From Berryella intestinalis (lineage in GTDB: Bacteria > Actinomycetota > Coriobacteriia > Coriobacteriales > Eggerthellaceae): 64,000 nucleotides of DNA. The translations under genes were made by a program, and so were the position numbers. Position 1 is the first letter of the stretch; each line of letters begins with the position of its first letter. Positions 35,254-44,108 of this stretch are shown here, in pieces. The notes below the pieces were generated by a model that searched no databases, was not told the origin of the DNA, and worked only from the letters and a program-made list of their open reading frames with translations. The stretch spans positions 1,116,001 through 1,180,000 of the forward strand of contig NZ_CP009302.1 in NCBI RefSeq assembly GCF_000814825.1, written 5' to 3'.

Positions 35254-36750
35254 CTATTCCCTCAGGAACCCGTCGGCGACCTTCTTGGCGGCCTCGGAGG
35301 CCCCCACGTGCTCCATGTGGTCGAGCTTCTCGCGCGGGGTGGCCCAGCACTGCGTCTCGGGCAGGCCCTCGATGCGCGACGCCTCGAACACCGGGTCGAG
35401 GCCCTTCTTCTTCTGCGCGGAGTAATCCTCCAGCGCCGCGAAGGCCCATTTGCCCAGGATGAGGATCACGAAGATGTTGATGATGGCCTCGATGCCCATG
35501 AAGATGTCGGCGAGGTTCCAGGCCAGGTTGAAGCTCGACGTCGCGCCGAAGAACACCGCGACGCAGCAGCAGCACCTGAACACCAGCAGCAGGATCCGGT
35601 TGTTCTTGATGAACTTGAGGTTGCTCTCGGCGTAGAAGTAGTTGCCGATGATGCTGGAGAACGCGAACGCCACGATGGCGAACGTGATCACGTAGATGCC
35701 CGCTTCGCCGACCGCGTTTTGGACGGCGGCCTGCACGAGGGGCATGCCGTTAAGATCGCCCGGGGCGCCGTTCACGTAGAACAGCAGGATGATCATGGCC
35801 GAGCAGGTGCAGATGACGGCCGTATCGATGAACACCGACAGCGTCTGGGCCAGGCCCTGCTTGGCGGGGTGGGACACCGAAGCCGAAGCCGCCGCGTTGG
35901 GGGCCGAGCCCATGCCGGCCTCGTTCGAGAACAGACCGCGCTTGATGCCAATGACCACGACCGACCCGGCGAACCCGCCGAAGATCGAGTTGAAGTCGAA
36001 GGCCGATGCGAAGATGAGCGCGAACACCGCGGGGACGTCGGACAGGTGCGTGACGGTGAGCACGAGGCCGAAACCCAGGTAGGTGAGCGCCATGACCGGG
36101 ACGATGAACGAGGTGAGAACGCCGATGCGCTTCACGCCGCCGAAGATGATCATGGCGGTGAACACCGTGACCAGCGTGGCGATGACGAAGGGAACGCCCG
36201 AGGTCGCGAAGTTGGGAACGAAGTACTCGAACGACGAGGCGAGGTTGTAGGCCTGCAGCCCGTTGAATCCCACGGCGAAGCACAGGATGAGCGACACGGC
36301 GAACACGACTCCCAGCCACCGCATGCCCAGCGCCTGCTCGATGTAGTACGCAGGGCCGCCGCGGAACTCGCCGTCCTCGCCGCGCACCTTCCAGATCTGG
36401 GCGAGCGTGGACTCGACGAATGCGGAAGCGGCGCCGATCATGGACATGACCCACATCCAGAACACCGCACCGGGACCTCCCGTGGCGATCGCCGTGGCCA
36501 CGCCGGCGATGTTGCCGGTCCCCACGCGGCTTGCGGTGGACACCATCAGCGCCTGGAACGACGACACGGCGTCGTGGCCGTCCACGTGCTTTTTCTCGGT
36601 GAGGACCGTGAACATGTCCTTGAAGTAGCGGAACTGGACGAACTTCGTCCTGACCGAGAAATACGCACCGGCGATGATCAGCAGGAACACCAGCAGGTAC
36701 GTGTACATGACGGTGTCGATCTGATCGGTCAGGCTAACCCAGAACTCCAT
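35254..36750 (-). CDS. Alanine/glycine:cation symporter (AGCS)
   Basis: 498-aa sodium- or proton-coupled amino-acid symporter with about eleven membrane helices. AGCS hallmarks are SSFQALMVSTASRVGTGNIA, the GGPGAVFWMWVMSMIGAAS region, KVRGEDGEFRGGPAYYIEQA, GIKRGLFSNEAGMGSAPNAA and SVFIDTAVICTCSAMIILL. The true start is ATG 36750 behind AAGGGGAGG, with MEFWVSLTDQID leading into helix 1; a longer in-frame version begins at 36831 but lacks support. A TACAAT box at 36794-36789 (minus) may be its -10. Expected to import alanine or glycine. Confidence 0.93.
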   Translation of the reverse strand: MEFWVSLTDQIDTVMYTYLLVFLLIIAGAYFSVRTKFVQFRYFKDMFTVLTEKKHVDGHDAVSSFQALMVSTASRVGTGNIAGVATAIATGGPGAVFWMWVMSMIGAASAFVESTLAQIWKVRGEDGEFRGGPAYYIEQALGMRWLGVVFAVSLILCFAVGFNGLQAYNLASSFEYFVPNFATSGVPFVIATLVTVFTAMIIFGGVKRIGVLTSFIVPVMALTYLGFGLVLTVTHLSDVPAVFALIFASAFDFNSIFGGFAGSVVVIGIKRGLFSNEAGMGSAPNAAASASVSHPAKQGLAQTLSVFIDTAVICTCSAMIILLFYVNGAPGDLNGMPLVQAAVQNAVGEAGIYVITFAIVAFAFSSIIGNYFYAESNLKFIKNNRILLLVFRCCCCVAVFFGATSSFNLAWNLADIFMGIEAIINIFVILILGKWAFAALEDYSAQKKKGLDPVFEASRIEGLPETQCWATPREKLDHMEHVGASEAAKKVADGFLRE

Positions 36751-36869
36751 ACGCCTCCCCTTCTCAAAGTAACGAAACAATGACGCACATTGTATCGTTT
36801 CTTCATGATTTGGGAAGCGAGCAGTTCGCAACGGGGCCGCGCACCGCGACCCCGGCCGATGGCGAGGGG

Positions 36870-37787
36870 CTAGATCTCGTAGCTGGTGGAGTGCTTCTTG
36901 GCGGACTGGCGCACGTTCACTTCCTGGCCGCGCACCGACACGCGCGAGTTGGGGGGCACCGACTCGGTCACAAACGCGCTGCCCGCGATGATGGAACCCG
37001 CCCCCACCACCGTCTCGCCGCCGAGAACCGAGGCGTTGGAGTAGATGGTGACGTTGTCCTCGATCGTGGGATGGCGCTTGACGCCCGAGAGCTTCTGACC
37101 GCCGCGGGTGGAAAGCGCCCCCAAGGTCACGCCCTGGTAGATCTTGACGTGGTCGCCGATGCGCGTGGTCTCCCCGATCACCACGCCCGTCGCGTGGTCG
37201 ATGAAGAAGTACTCGCCCACCTGGGCGCCCGCGTTCAGATCCACGCCCGTTCCCTGATGGGCGTACTCGGTCATGATGCGGGGGATGAGCGGCACCCGCA
37301 GAAGGTACAGCTCATGGGCGATGCGGTACACCGTGATGGCGAAGAAGCCCGGGTAGCAGAAGATGATCTCTTCCTTGCTCTGGGCGGCCGGATCGCCGTC
37401 GAACGCGGCCTGCACGTCTTTGAGCAGCATCGACTGCAGGTACGGGATGCGTGCGAGGAAGGTCTTGGTGATGCGCCTCGCCTCGCCTTCGGCCGCATGG
37501 AACGACAGCGTTTCGGAGTCGCGGAACAGAAGCGCCTCGCGCACCTGGACGAACAGGGCGTCCCCCACGCGGTCGAGCATGCTGCCGGCGAAGTACTCCA
37601 GGTTCGAGCACGCGGCCATGTCGTCGATGAAGTACCGGGGGAACATGATGGTGCGCACGTCCTTGACGATTTCGATGACCTTCTTGCGGCTGGGGAAATG
37701 CCGATCGGGACGCGTGAAGAACACGTCGCCCGCCTCGTAGTTCTCCATAATGCCGCGAACCGTTCCCTCTAGATCCTCGCGATGCAT
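36870..37787 (-). CDS. cysE: Serine O-acetyltransferase (EpsC-type CysE)
   Basis: 305-aa serine acetyltransferase that makes O-acetylserine for cysteine synthesis. A helical N-terminal domain (about residues 1-170) is followed by a left-handed beta-helix of hexapeptide repeats, with FFIDHATGVVIGETTRIGDH and IYQGVTLGALS carrying the active-site Asp-His pair, and KRHPTIEDNVTIYSNASVLG. The length and N-terminus fit the EpsC subgroup. ATG 37787 follows GAGGGTG. No cysK is adjacent. A possible -10 TAGGAT is at 37833-37828 (minus). Confidence 0.92.
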   Translation of the reverse strand: MHREDLEGTVRGIMENYEAGDVFFTRPDRHFPSRKKVIEIVKDVRTIMFPRYFIDDMAACSNLEYFAGSMLDRVGDALFVQVREALLFRDSETLSFHAAEGEARRITKTFLARIPYLQSMLLKDVQAAFDGDPAAQSKEEIIFCYPGFFAITVYRIAHELYLLRVPLIPRIMTEYAHQGTGVDLNAGAQVGEYFFIDHATGVVIGETTRIGDHVKIYQGVTLGALSTRGGQKLSGVKRHPTIEDNVTIYSNASVLGGETVVGAGSIIAGSAFVTESVPPNSRVSVRGQEVNVRQSAKKHSTSYEI

Positions 37788-38000
37788 GGGACACCCTCGT
37801 TTCAAAAAGCCGTCGGATAACGCTGCCATCCTATCAGGTTTGCGCGCGATGGCCGAGCTTTTACACCCGAACAACGCGCCCCCAGGCCCCGAACGGCCCC
37901 AGGGGCCCGCCTGTGCAGCGAGGCCATCCCGCACCCTCCCTTGGCAGCGGCGAGAAGGGGCGGGAAAGGCGGATGCGCGCCCGGCCCTTCGGGAAAGCCG
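37788..38000. other. Intergenic region between cysE and accDA
   Basis: A 213-base GC-rich gap. It contains the cysE leader and an imperfect repeat of GGCCCC/CCAGGGG runs. I see no clean terminator for the fatty-acid operon and no gene. Confidence 0.4.
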
Positions 38001-40499
38001 CTAGAAGGCGGCGAAACGGCGGTGGCGCTGCTCGATGAGCTCGTCGGGAGTCAGAACGGACAGCTCCTCGATCTGCTCGATCAGAAACGAGCGGACCTCG
38101 GCCGCCGCCCTGTCCGGGTCGAGGTGCGCAGGACCCTCCCCCTCCGACAGCACGCGCTCGACAAGGCCCATGCGCGCGACCTCATCGGCGCTCATGCGCA
38201 TCACGGCCGCCGCTTCGGGCGCCCGCGTGCGGTCCTTCCACAGGATCGAGGCGAACCCTTCGGGCGACAGCACCGAGTAGACGGCGTGCTTCTGCATGGC
38301 GACGCGGTTCGAGACGGCCAGGGCAAGCGCCCCGCCCGAGCCGCCTTCGCCGATGAGCACGCTGACCACGGGAACCTTCAGGCCGGCCATGGCCACCAGG
38401 TTCTCGGCGATGGCGTTTCCCTGGCCGCGCATCTCGGCCTCCGCCCCGCAGAAGGCCCCCTGGGTGTCAACCAGGCACACGATGGGACGGCCGAACTTCT
38501 CGGCCTGGCGCATCAGGCGCAGGCTCTTGCGGTAGCCCTCGGGCTGCGGGCACCCGAAGTTGCGCGCCACGCGCTCGCGGACGTCGGCCCCCTTCTCCTG
38601 CGCGATCACCGTGACCGGGCATCCGGCCAACCAGGCCACGCCGCCCACGATGGCCCCGTCGTCGCCGAACATGCGGTCGCCGTGCAGCTCTTGGAAACCG
38701 TCGAAGATGCGCTCGATGTAGCGCATCGCCGTGGGACGGTTCACGTTGCGGGCCAGCTGAACGCTCTCCCACGCCGCGCTCGCATCGGCCGCCGCGGCCT
38801 TCTCGCGGGGAAGCGCGACGCGCTCGGGTGCGTGCCGCTCGCGCTCCGCTCGGGCGCGGGCCCATGCGGTGACGGGAGAGGCCGCGAACCGCATCGCCCC
38901 CACCCCGCGCCCAACCAAACCCGCGATCGAGCCTATGACGCTGCGCACCGTGAGGTCCGCCGCATCCACCACGACCGGGATCCGTCCGTAGGTCACGTAG
39001 TTGAAGGTCCCCTGGCCCGACTCGAGGGCCTGGCACACGCCCTCGTAGCTGACGATGGCCTTGGTGCAGCGCGCACCGCTCCCGTCGACCGCGCCCGGAG
39101 CGACGGAAGCGTCCAGGCAGGAAGCCGCGTGAACGGCCAGGAGGTGGGCCAGGGAGCTGCGCATCCGCTCACGCGGGACCACGGCGTCGATCAGGCCGTG
39201 CTCGAGGGCGAATTCGGCGGTCTGGAACCCTTCGGGCAGCTCCTGGCGTATCGTGTCCTGGATGACGCGCTTGCCGGCGAACCCGATGAGCGCCCGCGGC
39301 TCGGCCACGACGATGTCTCCCTGCAGCGCGAACGACGCGGTCACTCCCCCGGTGGTCGGATCGGTGACGACCGAGATGTAGAGCAGGCGCGCGCGGCTGT
39401 GGCGCTCGACGGCGCACGACACCTTCGCCATCTGCATGAGCGAGACGAGCCCCTCCTGCATGCGGGCTCCGCCCGAAGCGCAGAACACGATCACGGGCAG
39501 GCCCTCTTCGGTCGCGCGGTCGAACGTGCGCGCGACCTTCTCGCCCACGACCGAGCCCATCGATCCCATGAAGAAGGTCGAATCCATCACGGCGAGCGCC
39601 GCCCGTATCCCCGCGATGCTGCCCACCCCGCAGCGAACCGCCTCTTCGAGGCCGGTTTTCGCACGCTGCGCGGCCAACTTGTCCCGATACCCCGGGAAAT
39701 CCAGCGGGTCGGTCTGCTCGACGCCGCAAAACCACTCCTCGAAGCTGCCCATGTCCAGCAAGTCGTCGATGCGCTGCTGGGACGTCATGCGCATCGGGCC
39801 CCCGCAATGCGGGCAGGTGTAGTGGCTCGAGGCAATGCGGACCTCTTCGAACGACAGGCCGCAGTGGGGGCAGGCGCGCCACGACTCGGGCTGGTCGTAG
39901 GTTTTCTCGGTCGAGCACTCGGTCCAGCCCAGAAGCGGGTGGCGCCCGTCGAGCGGAGCGTACACCTTCAAGCCCCGCTGGGCCGCCCTGAACAGGAACA
40001 GATCGACCGATGCGAGGGCTATCGCCTCGCCGCACAGGAAGACCGCCGTGGCCCCGCACGCCTCGGCGGCGGTGAGGACGGCGTGGGCATTGGAGAACAG
40101 CTGGCTGGAGTAACGGTCGCCGATGCACACCGTGCCCTTGGCGAAGCGCAGGTGGGACTGGTTGCCATGATCGGCCGTGAACGGCGCGAACGGGGCCATG
40201 CCCGACGACGCCACGGCCGAGATCACCTCGCGGGCGTCGCGCCCGCGCACCATCACCAGAACCGGGGGGCCGTCGAGTTCGACCGAAGACGCCGAGTGCG
40301 GCCGAGCCTCGACCGACGTGTAGGCGGAAAGGCCCGCCGAGCGCACGGCGTTGGGAGCGGACAGCGCGTCGGGGCAGACCAGCTCCTCGCCGATGCGGTT
40401 GAGGCGGTAGACGACGTCGCAGCCCTTCGCCGCGGGCTCGCCCTTCAATCGCCGGACCCCTCCGTCGGGCGCGTAGGTGACGTAACTGCGTTTGGCCAT
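38001..40499 (-). CDS. accDA: Fused acetyl-CoA carboxylase carboxyltransferase AccD-AccA with biotin-carboxylase-like N-terminal domain
   Basis: 832 aa. AccD (about 205-490) has the zinc finger CPHC-x15-CPHC (Cys210, 213, 229, 232) and carboxyltransferase motifs VFCASGGARMQEGL and VVTDPTTGGVTASFA. AccA (about 560-830) has FQELHGDRMFGDDGAIVGG, VDTQGAFCGAEAEMRGQGNA and LIGEGGSGGALALAVSN. Residues about 78-182 (VLVMVRGRDAREVISAVASS, HLRFAKGTVCIGDRYSSQLF, VLTAAEACGATAV) resemble the N-terminal domain of biotin carboxylase, with the usual NRGEIA and HPGYGFL degraded. It transfers carboxyl from biotin to acetyl-CoA, giving malonyl-CoA. Last gene of the fab operon; accB and accC are not in the window. 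Confidence 0.92.
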   Translation of the reverse strand: MAKRSYVTYAPDGGVRRLKGEPAAKGCDVVYRLNRIGEELVCPDALSAPNAVRSAGLSAYTSVEARPHSASSVELDGPPVLVMVRGRDAREVISAVASSGMAPFAPFTADHGNQSHLRFAKGTVCIGDRYSSQLFSNAHAVLTAAEACGATAVFLCGEAIALASVDLFLFRAAQRGLKVYAPLDGRHPLLGWTECSTEKTYDQPESWRACPHCGLSFEEVRIASSHYTCPHCGGPMRMTSQQRIDDLLDMGSFEEWFCGVEQTDPLDFPGYRDKLAAQRAKTGLEEAVRCGVGSIAGIRAALAVMDSTFFMGSMGSVVGEKVARTFDRATEEGLPVIVFCASGGARMQEGLVSLMQMAKVSCAVERHSRARLLYISVVTDPTTGGVTASFALQGDIVVAEPRALIGFAGKRVIQDTIRQELPEGFQTAEFALEHGLIDAVVPRERMRSSLAHLLAVHAASCLDASVAPGAVDGSGARCTKAIVSYEGVCQALESGQGTFNYVTYGRIPVVVDAADLTVRSVIGSIAGLVGRGVGAMRFAASPVTAWARARAERERHAPERVALPREKAAAADASAAWESVQLARNVNRPTAMRYIERIFDGFQELHGDRMFGDDGAIVGGVAWLAGCPVTVIAQEKGADVRERVARNFGCPQPEGYRKSLRLMRQAEKFGRPIVCLVDTQGAFCGAEAEMRGQGNAIAENLVAMAGLKVPVVSVLIGEGGSGGALALAVSNRVAMQKHAVYSVLSPEGFASILWKDRTRAPEAAAVMRMSADEVARMGLVERVLSEGEGPAHLDPDRAAAEVRSFLIEQIEELSVLTPDELIEQRHRRFAAF

Positions 40500-40527
40500 G
40501 GTGACCGATACCCTCCTCGATATCCCG

Positions 40528-41001
40528 CTATGCCCGCTCGGGCGCAGCAAGCACGTATTTCTGCGTCGCCGTGGCGCACACCTCGCCGTTCACGAGCGCG
40601 GTCGTTTCGGCGACGCACAGGCGCGACGACGACTTCACGATCGTCGCCTCGAGGCGCAGCACGTCGCCCGGAACCACCTGGCGGCGGAACTTCGCCCCGT
40701 CTATCCCCGTGAGGAACCCTATGGCTCCCTGCGAGGAGCGTCCCAGCAGGATGGAGATCGACGCCGCCTGGGCGAGCGCCTCCATGATGATGACGCCGGG
40801 AAGCACCGGATGGGCGGGGAAATGCCCCTGGAACAGCGCGAGGGATTCGTCAACATCGAGCTCGGCGACGATCGACGCGCCCGGGTCGCACGCGACCACG
40901 CGCGATACCCAGAGGAACGGGTCGCGGTGCGGCAGGATCGATTCGATCAGGTCGCGCCCGAAGGGGGGCTCGACGGCCGGGAAAGCGGATTCGGTCTGCA
41001 T
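40528..41001 (-). CDS. fabZ: 3-hydroxyacyl-ACP dehydratase FabZ
   Basis: 157-aa hotdog dehydratase of the elongation cycle. It has the diagnostic ILPHRDPFLWVSRVV, the active-site His in GHFPAHPVLPGVIIMEALAQ (the Glu of MEALAQ is the second catalytic residue) and GIDGAKFRRQVVPGD. It removes water from 3-hydroxyacyl-ACP. It follows fabF by 10 bases and precedes accDA by 29 in the same minus-strand operon. Confidence 0.94.
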   Translation of the reverse strand: MQTESAFPAVEPPFGRDLIESILPHRDPFLWVSRVVACDPGASIVAELDVDESLALFQGHFPAHPVLPGVIIMEALAQAASISILLGRSSQGAIGFLTGIDGAKFRRQVVPGDVLRLEATIVKSSSRLCVAETTALVNGEVCATATQKYVLAAPERA

Positions 41002-41010
41002 ACCCGCCCC

Positions 41011-42300
41011 CTATCGCGCTTCGTACGGGGAGAACGCGAGGCAGGCGTTGTGCCCGCCGAATCCCAGCGAGTTCGACAGGGCCACCTTCTGCCTGACGCC
41101 GCGGATCGCGCTGCCCGCCACCACCGACACCGGGCATTCGGGGTCGGGCTGGGCGTAGCCGGCGGTCGGCGGCACCGTGTCGGAGGCGACCGACAGGGCG
41201 CACACAATGGCCTCGAGGGCGCCGGCGGCTCCCAGGGCATGGCCCACCGTCCCCTTGATCGAGGTCACGGGAACGCTCGAGGCGTCCCCGCCGCACAGGC
41301 TGACGAGCGCGCGCGCCTCGGTCGAATCGTTGGCGAGGGTGCCGGTTCCGTGTGCGTTCAGGTGCCCCAGGTCGTCAGGTGAAAACCCGCCCTCCTCGAG
41401 CGCCATCCTCATCGCGCGCTCGATGGCCTTCCCCTCGGGGTCGGGAGCGGTCATGTGGTAGGCGTCGCCCGTGCATCCGTACCCCGTGATCTCGGCGATG
41501 ACGGTCGCGCCGCGCTCCAGCGCGTGCTCGAGCGACTCGATCACCAAGGCCCCGGCGCCCTCGCCGGCGACGAACCCCGCGCGGCGGGCGTCGAACGGAA
41601 GCGAGGCGGCCCGGGGGTCGGACGATTTCGACAGCGCACCGAGGTTCGAGAAGCCCGCGATGCATATGGGGCTCACAGCCTCTTCGGTTCCGCCGGCAAG
41701 CGCGATGTCGGCATAGCCGTGGCGGATGTCGCGCACGGCGTGCCCGATGCAGTTCGTGCCGGTCGCGCACGCGGTGACGATGTCGAGGCACGAGCCTTTC
41801 ATCCCGTAGCGTATCGCGAGGCTGCCCGCGGCGATGTTGCCGATCATCGTGGGTATGAACAGCGGGCTCACGCGCTTGGGGCCCTTGTCGAACAGCGTTT
41901 CGTACCCGCGCTCCAGCTCGTCGATGCCCCCGATGCCCGTACCGAACGAGACGGCGGCCCGATACGGGTCCTCGGCAGCCATGTCGAGGCCGGCCTGGGC
42001 CATCGCCTCGTCGCAGGCCACCATGGCGTACTGGACGAACCGATCCAGGCGGCGCGCCTCCTTCTTGCTCAGCCCGTGCTCGGTCGCGTCGAACCCGCGC
42101 ACCTCGGCGGCAAGCGACACCTCGTAGCCTTCCGTGTCGAACGACGATATGGGCGCGATGCAGGTACGGCCCGCAGACACGGCGTCCCACAGCGCCGCCG
42201 TGCCCACGCCGGCCGCCGACACCGCCCCGGTTCCGGTTATGACGACGCGACGGGTCCCGTCGGCGCGGCGCAAAGCGCTCTTGTCGATGCCCTCGATCAT
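41011..42300 (-). CDS. fabF: 3-oxoacyl-ACP synthase II FabF
   Basis: 429-aa condensing enzyme. The catalytic triad is visible: Cys in IVTACATGTNCIGHA, His in LNAHGTGTLANDSTE and His in IKGTVGHALGAAGALEA. The terminal SNSLGFGGHNACLAF is the FabF gate loop. It extends acyl-ACP with malonyl-ACP. Its start overlaps the fabG stop by 4 bases (ATGA type), giving coupled translation. Confidence 0.95.
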   Translation of the reverse strand: MIEGIDKSALRRADGTRRVVITGTGAVSAAGVGTAALWDAVSAGRTCIAPISSFDTEGYEVSLAAEVRGFDATEHGLSKKEARRLDRFVQYAMVACDEAMAQAGLDMAAEDPYRAAVSFGTGIGGIDELERGYETLFDKGPKRVSPLFIPTMIGNIAAGSLAIRYGMKGSCLDIVTACATGTNCIGHAVRDIRHGYADIALAGGTEEAVSPICIAGFSNLGALSKSSDPRAASLPFDARRAGFVAGEGAGALVIESLEHALERGATVIAEITGYGCTGDAYHMTAPDPEGKAIERAMRMALEEGGFSPDDLGHLNAHGTGTLANDSTEARALVSLCGGDASSVPVTSIKGTVGHALGAAGALEAIVCALSVASDTVPPTAGYAQPDPECPVSVVAGSAIRGVRQKVALSNSLGFGGHNACLAFSPYEAR

Positions 42301-43064
42301 AGCGACAACCCCCCATCGACGGTCAGCACCTGGCCGGTGATGTAGCCGGCCTCTTCGCTCGCGAGGAACACGACCGCGCGCGCGATGTCGGAGACGTGCC
42401 CGAAGCGGCCGACGGGGATCTCCTTGGCGATCGCCTCTTTCTGGGCGTCGGAAAGGGCGTCGGTCATGTCGGTTTCGATGAAGCCGGGCGCGATCGCGTT
42501 GGCCGTGACGTTGCGCGACGCGAGCTCTTTGGCAAGCGACAGCGTGAGGCCCACCACGCCCGCCTTCGAGGCGGCGTAGTTGGCCTGCCCCGCGTTGCCG
42601 TGCAGCCCCACGACGCTGCTCATCTGGATGAGGCGGCCGTAGCGCTGCTTGGCCATCACCTTGGCGGCCGCCTTGCAGCAGTTGAACGTCCCCTTGAGGT
42701 TCACGTCGATAACCGCGTCGAAGTCCTCTTCCTTCATGCGGGCCACCAGCTTGTCGCGCGTGATGCCCGCGTTGTTCACCACCACGTCGAGCCGCCCGAA
42801 CGCCTCGCAGGCGCGCTCGACGAGCTCGCGGGCCTCGTCGGCGAGCGCCACGTTGGCCGCGACGGCGATCGACCGCACGCCGTAGTCGGCGGCGAGGCTG
42901 TCGGAAAACGCGGTCGCATCCGCCAGGCCCTTATCCGACGAGCAGTTCACGCACACATCGTATCCCGCGCGGGCGAGCTGGACGGCCACCTCGCGCCCGA
43001 TCCCGCGCGCAGAGCCCGTGACCAGCGCGCTGCGCCTCGTCTCGGTCGTTTCGGTATCCACCAT
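42297..43064 (-). CDS. fabG: 3-oxoacyl-ACP reductase FabG
   Basis: 255-aa short-chain dehydrogenase. The NADPH motif is ALVTGSARGIGREVAVQL. The catalytic set is Asn in VVNNAGITRD, Ser in IQMSSVVGLHGNAGQ and Tyr-Lys in NYAASKAGVVG; the family end is GYITGQVLTVDGGLSL. It reduces 3-oxoacyl-ACP. It lies between fabD (30-base gap) and fabF (4-base overlap), with AAAGGAG before ATG 43064. Confidence 0.95.
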   Translation of the reverse strand: MVDTETTETRRSALVTGSARGIGREVAVQLARAGYDVCVNCSSDKGLADATAFSDSLAADYGVRSIAVAANVALADEARELVERACEAFGRLDVVVNNAGITRDKLVARMKEEDFDAVIDVNLKGTFNCCKAAAKVMAKQRYGRLIQMSSVVGLHGNAGQANYAASKAGVVGLTLSLAKELASRNVTANAIAPGFIETDMTDALSDAQKEAIAKEIPVGRFGHVSDIARAVVFLASEEAGYITGQVLTVDGGLSL

Positions 43065-43094
43065 GAGAGCTCCTTTCCTGTCTGCGGGCCGACG

Positions 43095-44093
43095 CTATCC
43101 GCGTCCCGCAAACGCGCCCTGCGCCGCCAGCGCGAGGCAATCGTCGAACGACGCGCGGTCCTGAACGCACATGCGCGCCGCATCCTTATCGATGCGCCTG
43201 ATCAAACCTGTCAGCACCCCGCCGAAGCCGACCTCGACGTACGAAGACGCCCCCGAGGCGGACAGCAGGTCGATGCTCTGGGAGAACCTCACCGCGCTCA
43301 CCAGATGGCGGGCCAGGTGGTCGCGCACCGTCGAAGCGGACAGCGGACGGGCGTCGACGTTGCAGATCAAGGGCATGCGCGGCTCGCAGAACGCCACGCT
43401 TTCCAGATACGCCGAGAACGGCTCGAGCGCATCGCCCATCAGGGGGCTGTGGAAGGCCCCCGAGGTCGGAAGGCGCGAGAAGCGCCCGCCGCGAGCGGCC
43501 CATGCCTCCTCCGCCCGCCCGATGGCGCCGACCGATCCCGAAACAACGATCTGACCCGGGCAGTTGAAGTTAGCCGCGACCAGAACCTCGCCCTGCGCGC
43601 ACTGCGATACGAGGGCCTCGACCGCGTCCTCGTCGGCTTTCAGGAGCGCCGACATGGCGCCGGGGTTCGCGTCGGCCGCCTCTCCCATGAGCCGCGCGCG
43701 CACCGATGCGAGGGACAGCGCCTGCTCGTCGGTGAGCATGTCGGAAAGCGCCAGCGCCGAAACCTGCCCGAGCGAAAACCCCACGAGCGCCGAGGGCTCG
43801 ACGCCGCGGGACCGCAGCGCGCGCCCGACCGCAATCGACAGCGTCGCGATCGCCGCCTGGGCACTGCGCGTGTCGTTCAGCGCCGACGGATCCCCCTGCG
43901 CAGAGCACAGGGCCGCCACATCGAGGCCAAACACGTCGGAGGCGCACTCGAATACGACTGCGACCTCGGGAATGTCCATCAGATCCGCGCCCATGCCGGG
44001 GCGCTGGGAACCCTGTCCCGAGCATGCGAAGACCGGGCCCGCCGCCAACCGAAGGGGTTCACATGCGGGTTGTACTGCTTGATTGGATGTCAT
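43095..44093 (-). CDS. fabD: Malonyl-CoA:ACP transacylase FabD
   Basis: 332-aa acyltransferase that loads malonate onto ACP. It has ACSGQGSQRPGMG near the N-terminus, the nucleophile Ser in LVGFSLGQVSALAL, the substrate Arg in LASVRARLMGEAA and catalytic His in GAFHSPLMGDALEPF. The nucleophile motif is GFSLGQ instead of the usual GHSLGE, keeping the serine but changing both flanking residues. It follows fabK by 15 bases on the minus strand. Confidence 0.92.
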   Translation of the reverse strand: MTSNQAVQPACEPLRLAAGPVFACSGQGSQRPGMGADLMDIPEVAVVFECASDVFGLDVAALCSAQGDPSALNDTRSAQAAIATLSIAVGRALRSRGVEPSALVGFSLGQVSALALSDMLTDEQALSLASVRARLMGEAADANPGAMSALLKADEDAVEALVSQCAQGEVLVAANFNCPGQIVVSGSVGAIGRAEEAWAARGGRFSRLPTSGAFHSPLMGDALEPFSAYLESVAFCEPRMPLICNVDARPLSASTVRDHLARHLVSAVRFSQSIDLLSASGASSYVEVGFGGVLTGLIRRIDKDAARMCVQDRASFDDCLALAAQGAFAGRG

Positions 44094-44108
44094 GGGACCC
44101 TTTCTCGC

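Noticed and set aside
37941-40712. A 923-codon plus-strand open frame
   Set aside because: It is antisense to accDA, which carries the zinc finger and carboxyltransferase motifs; the plus-strand product has no recognisable domain.
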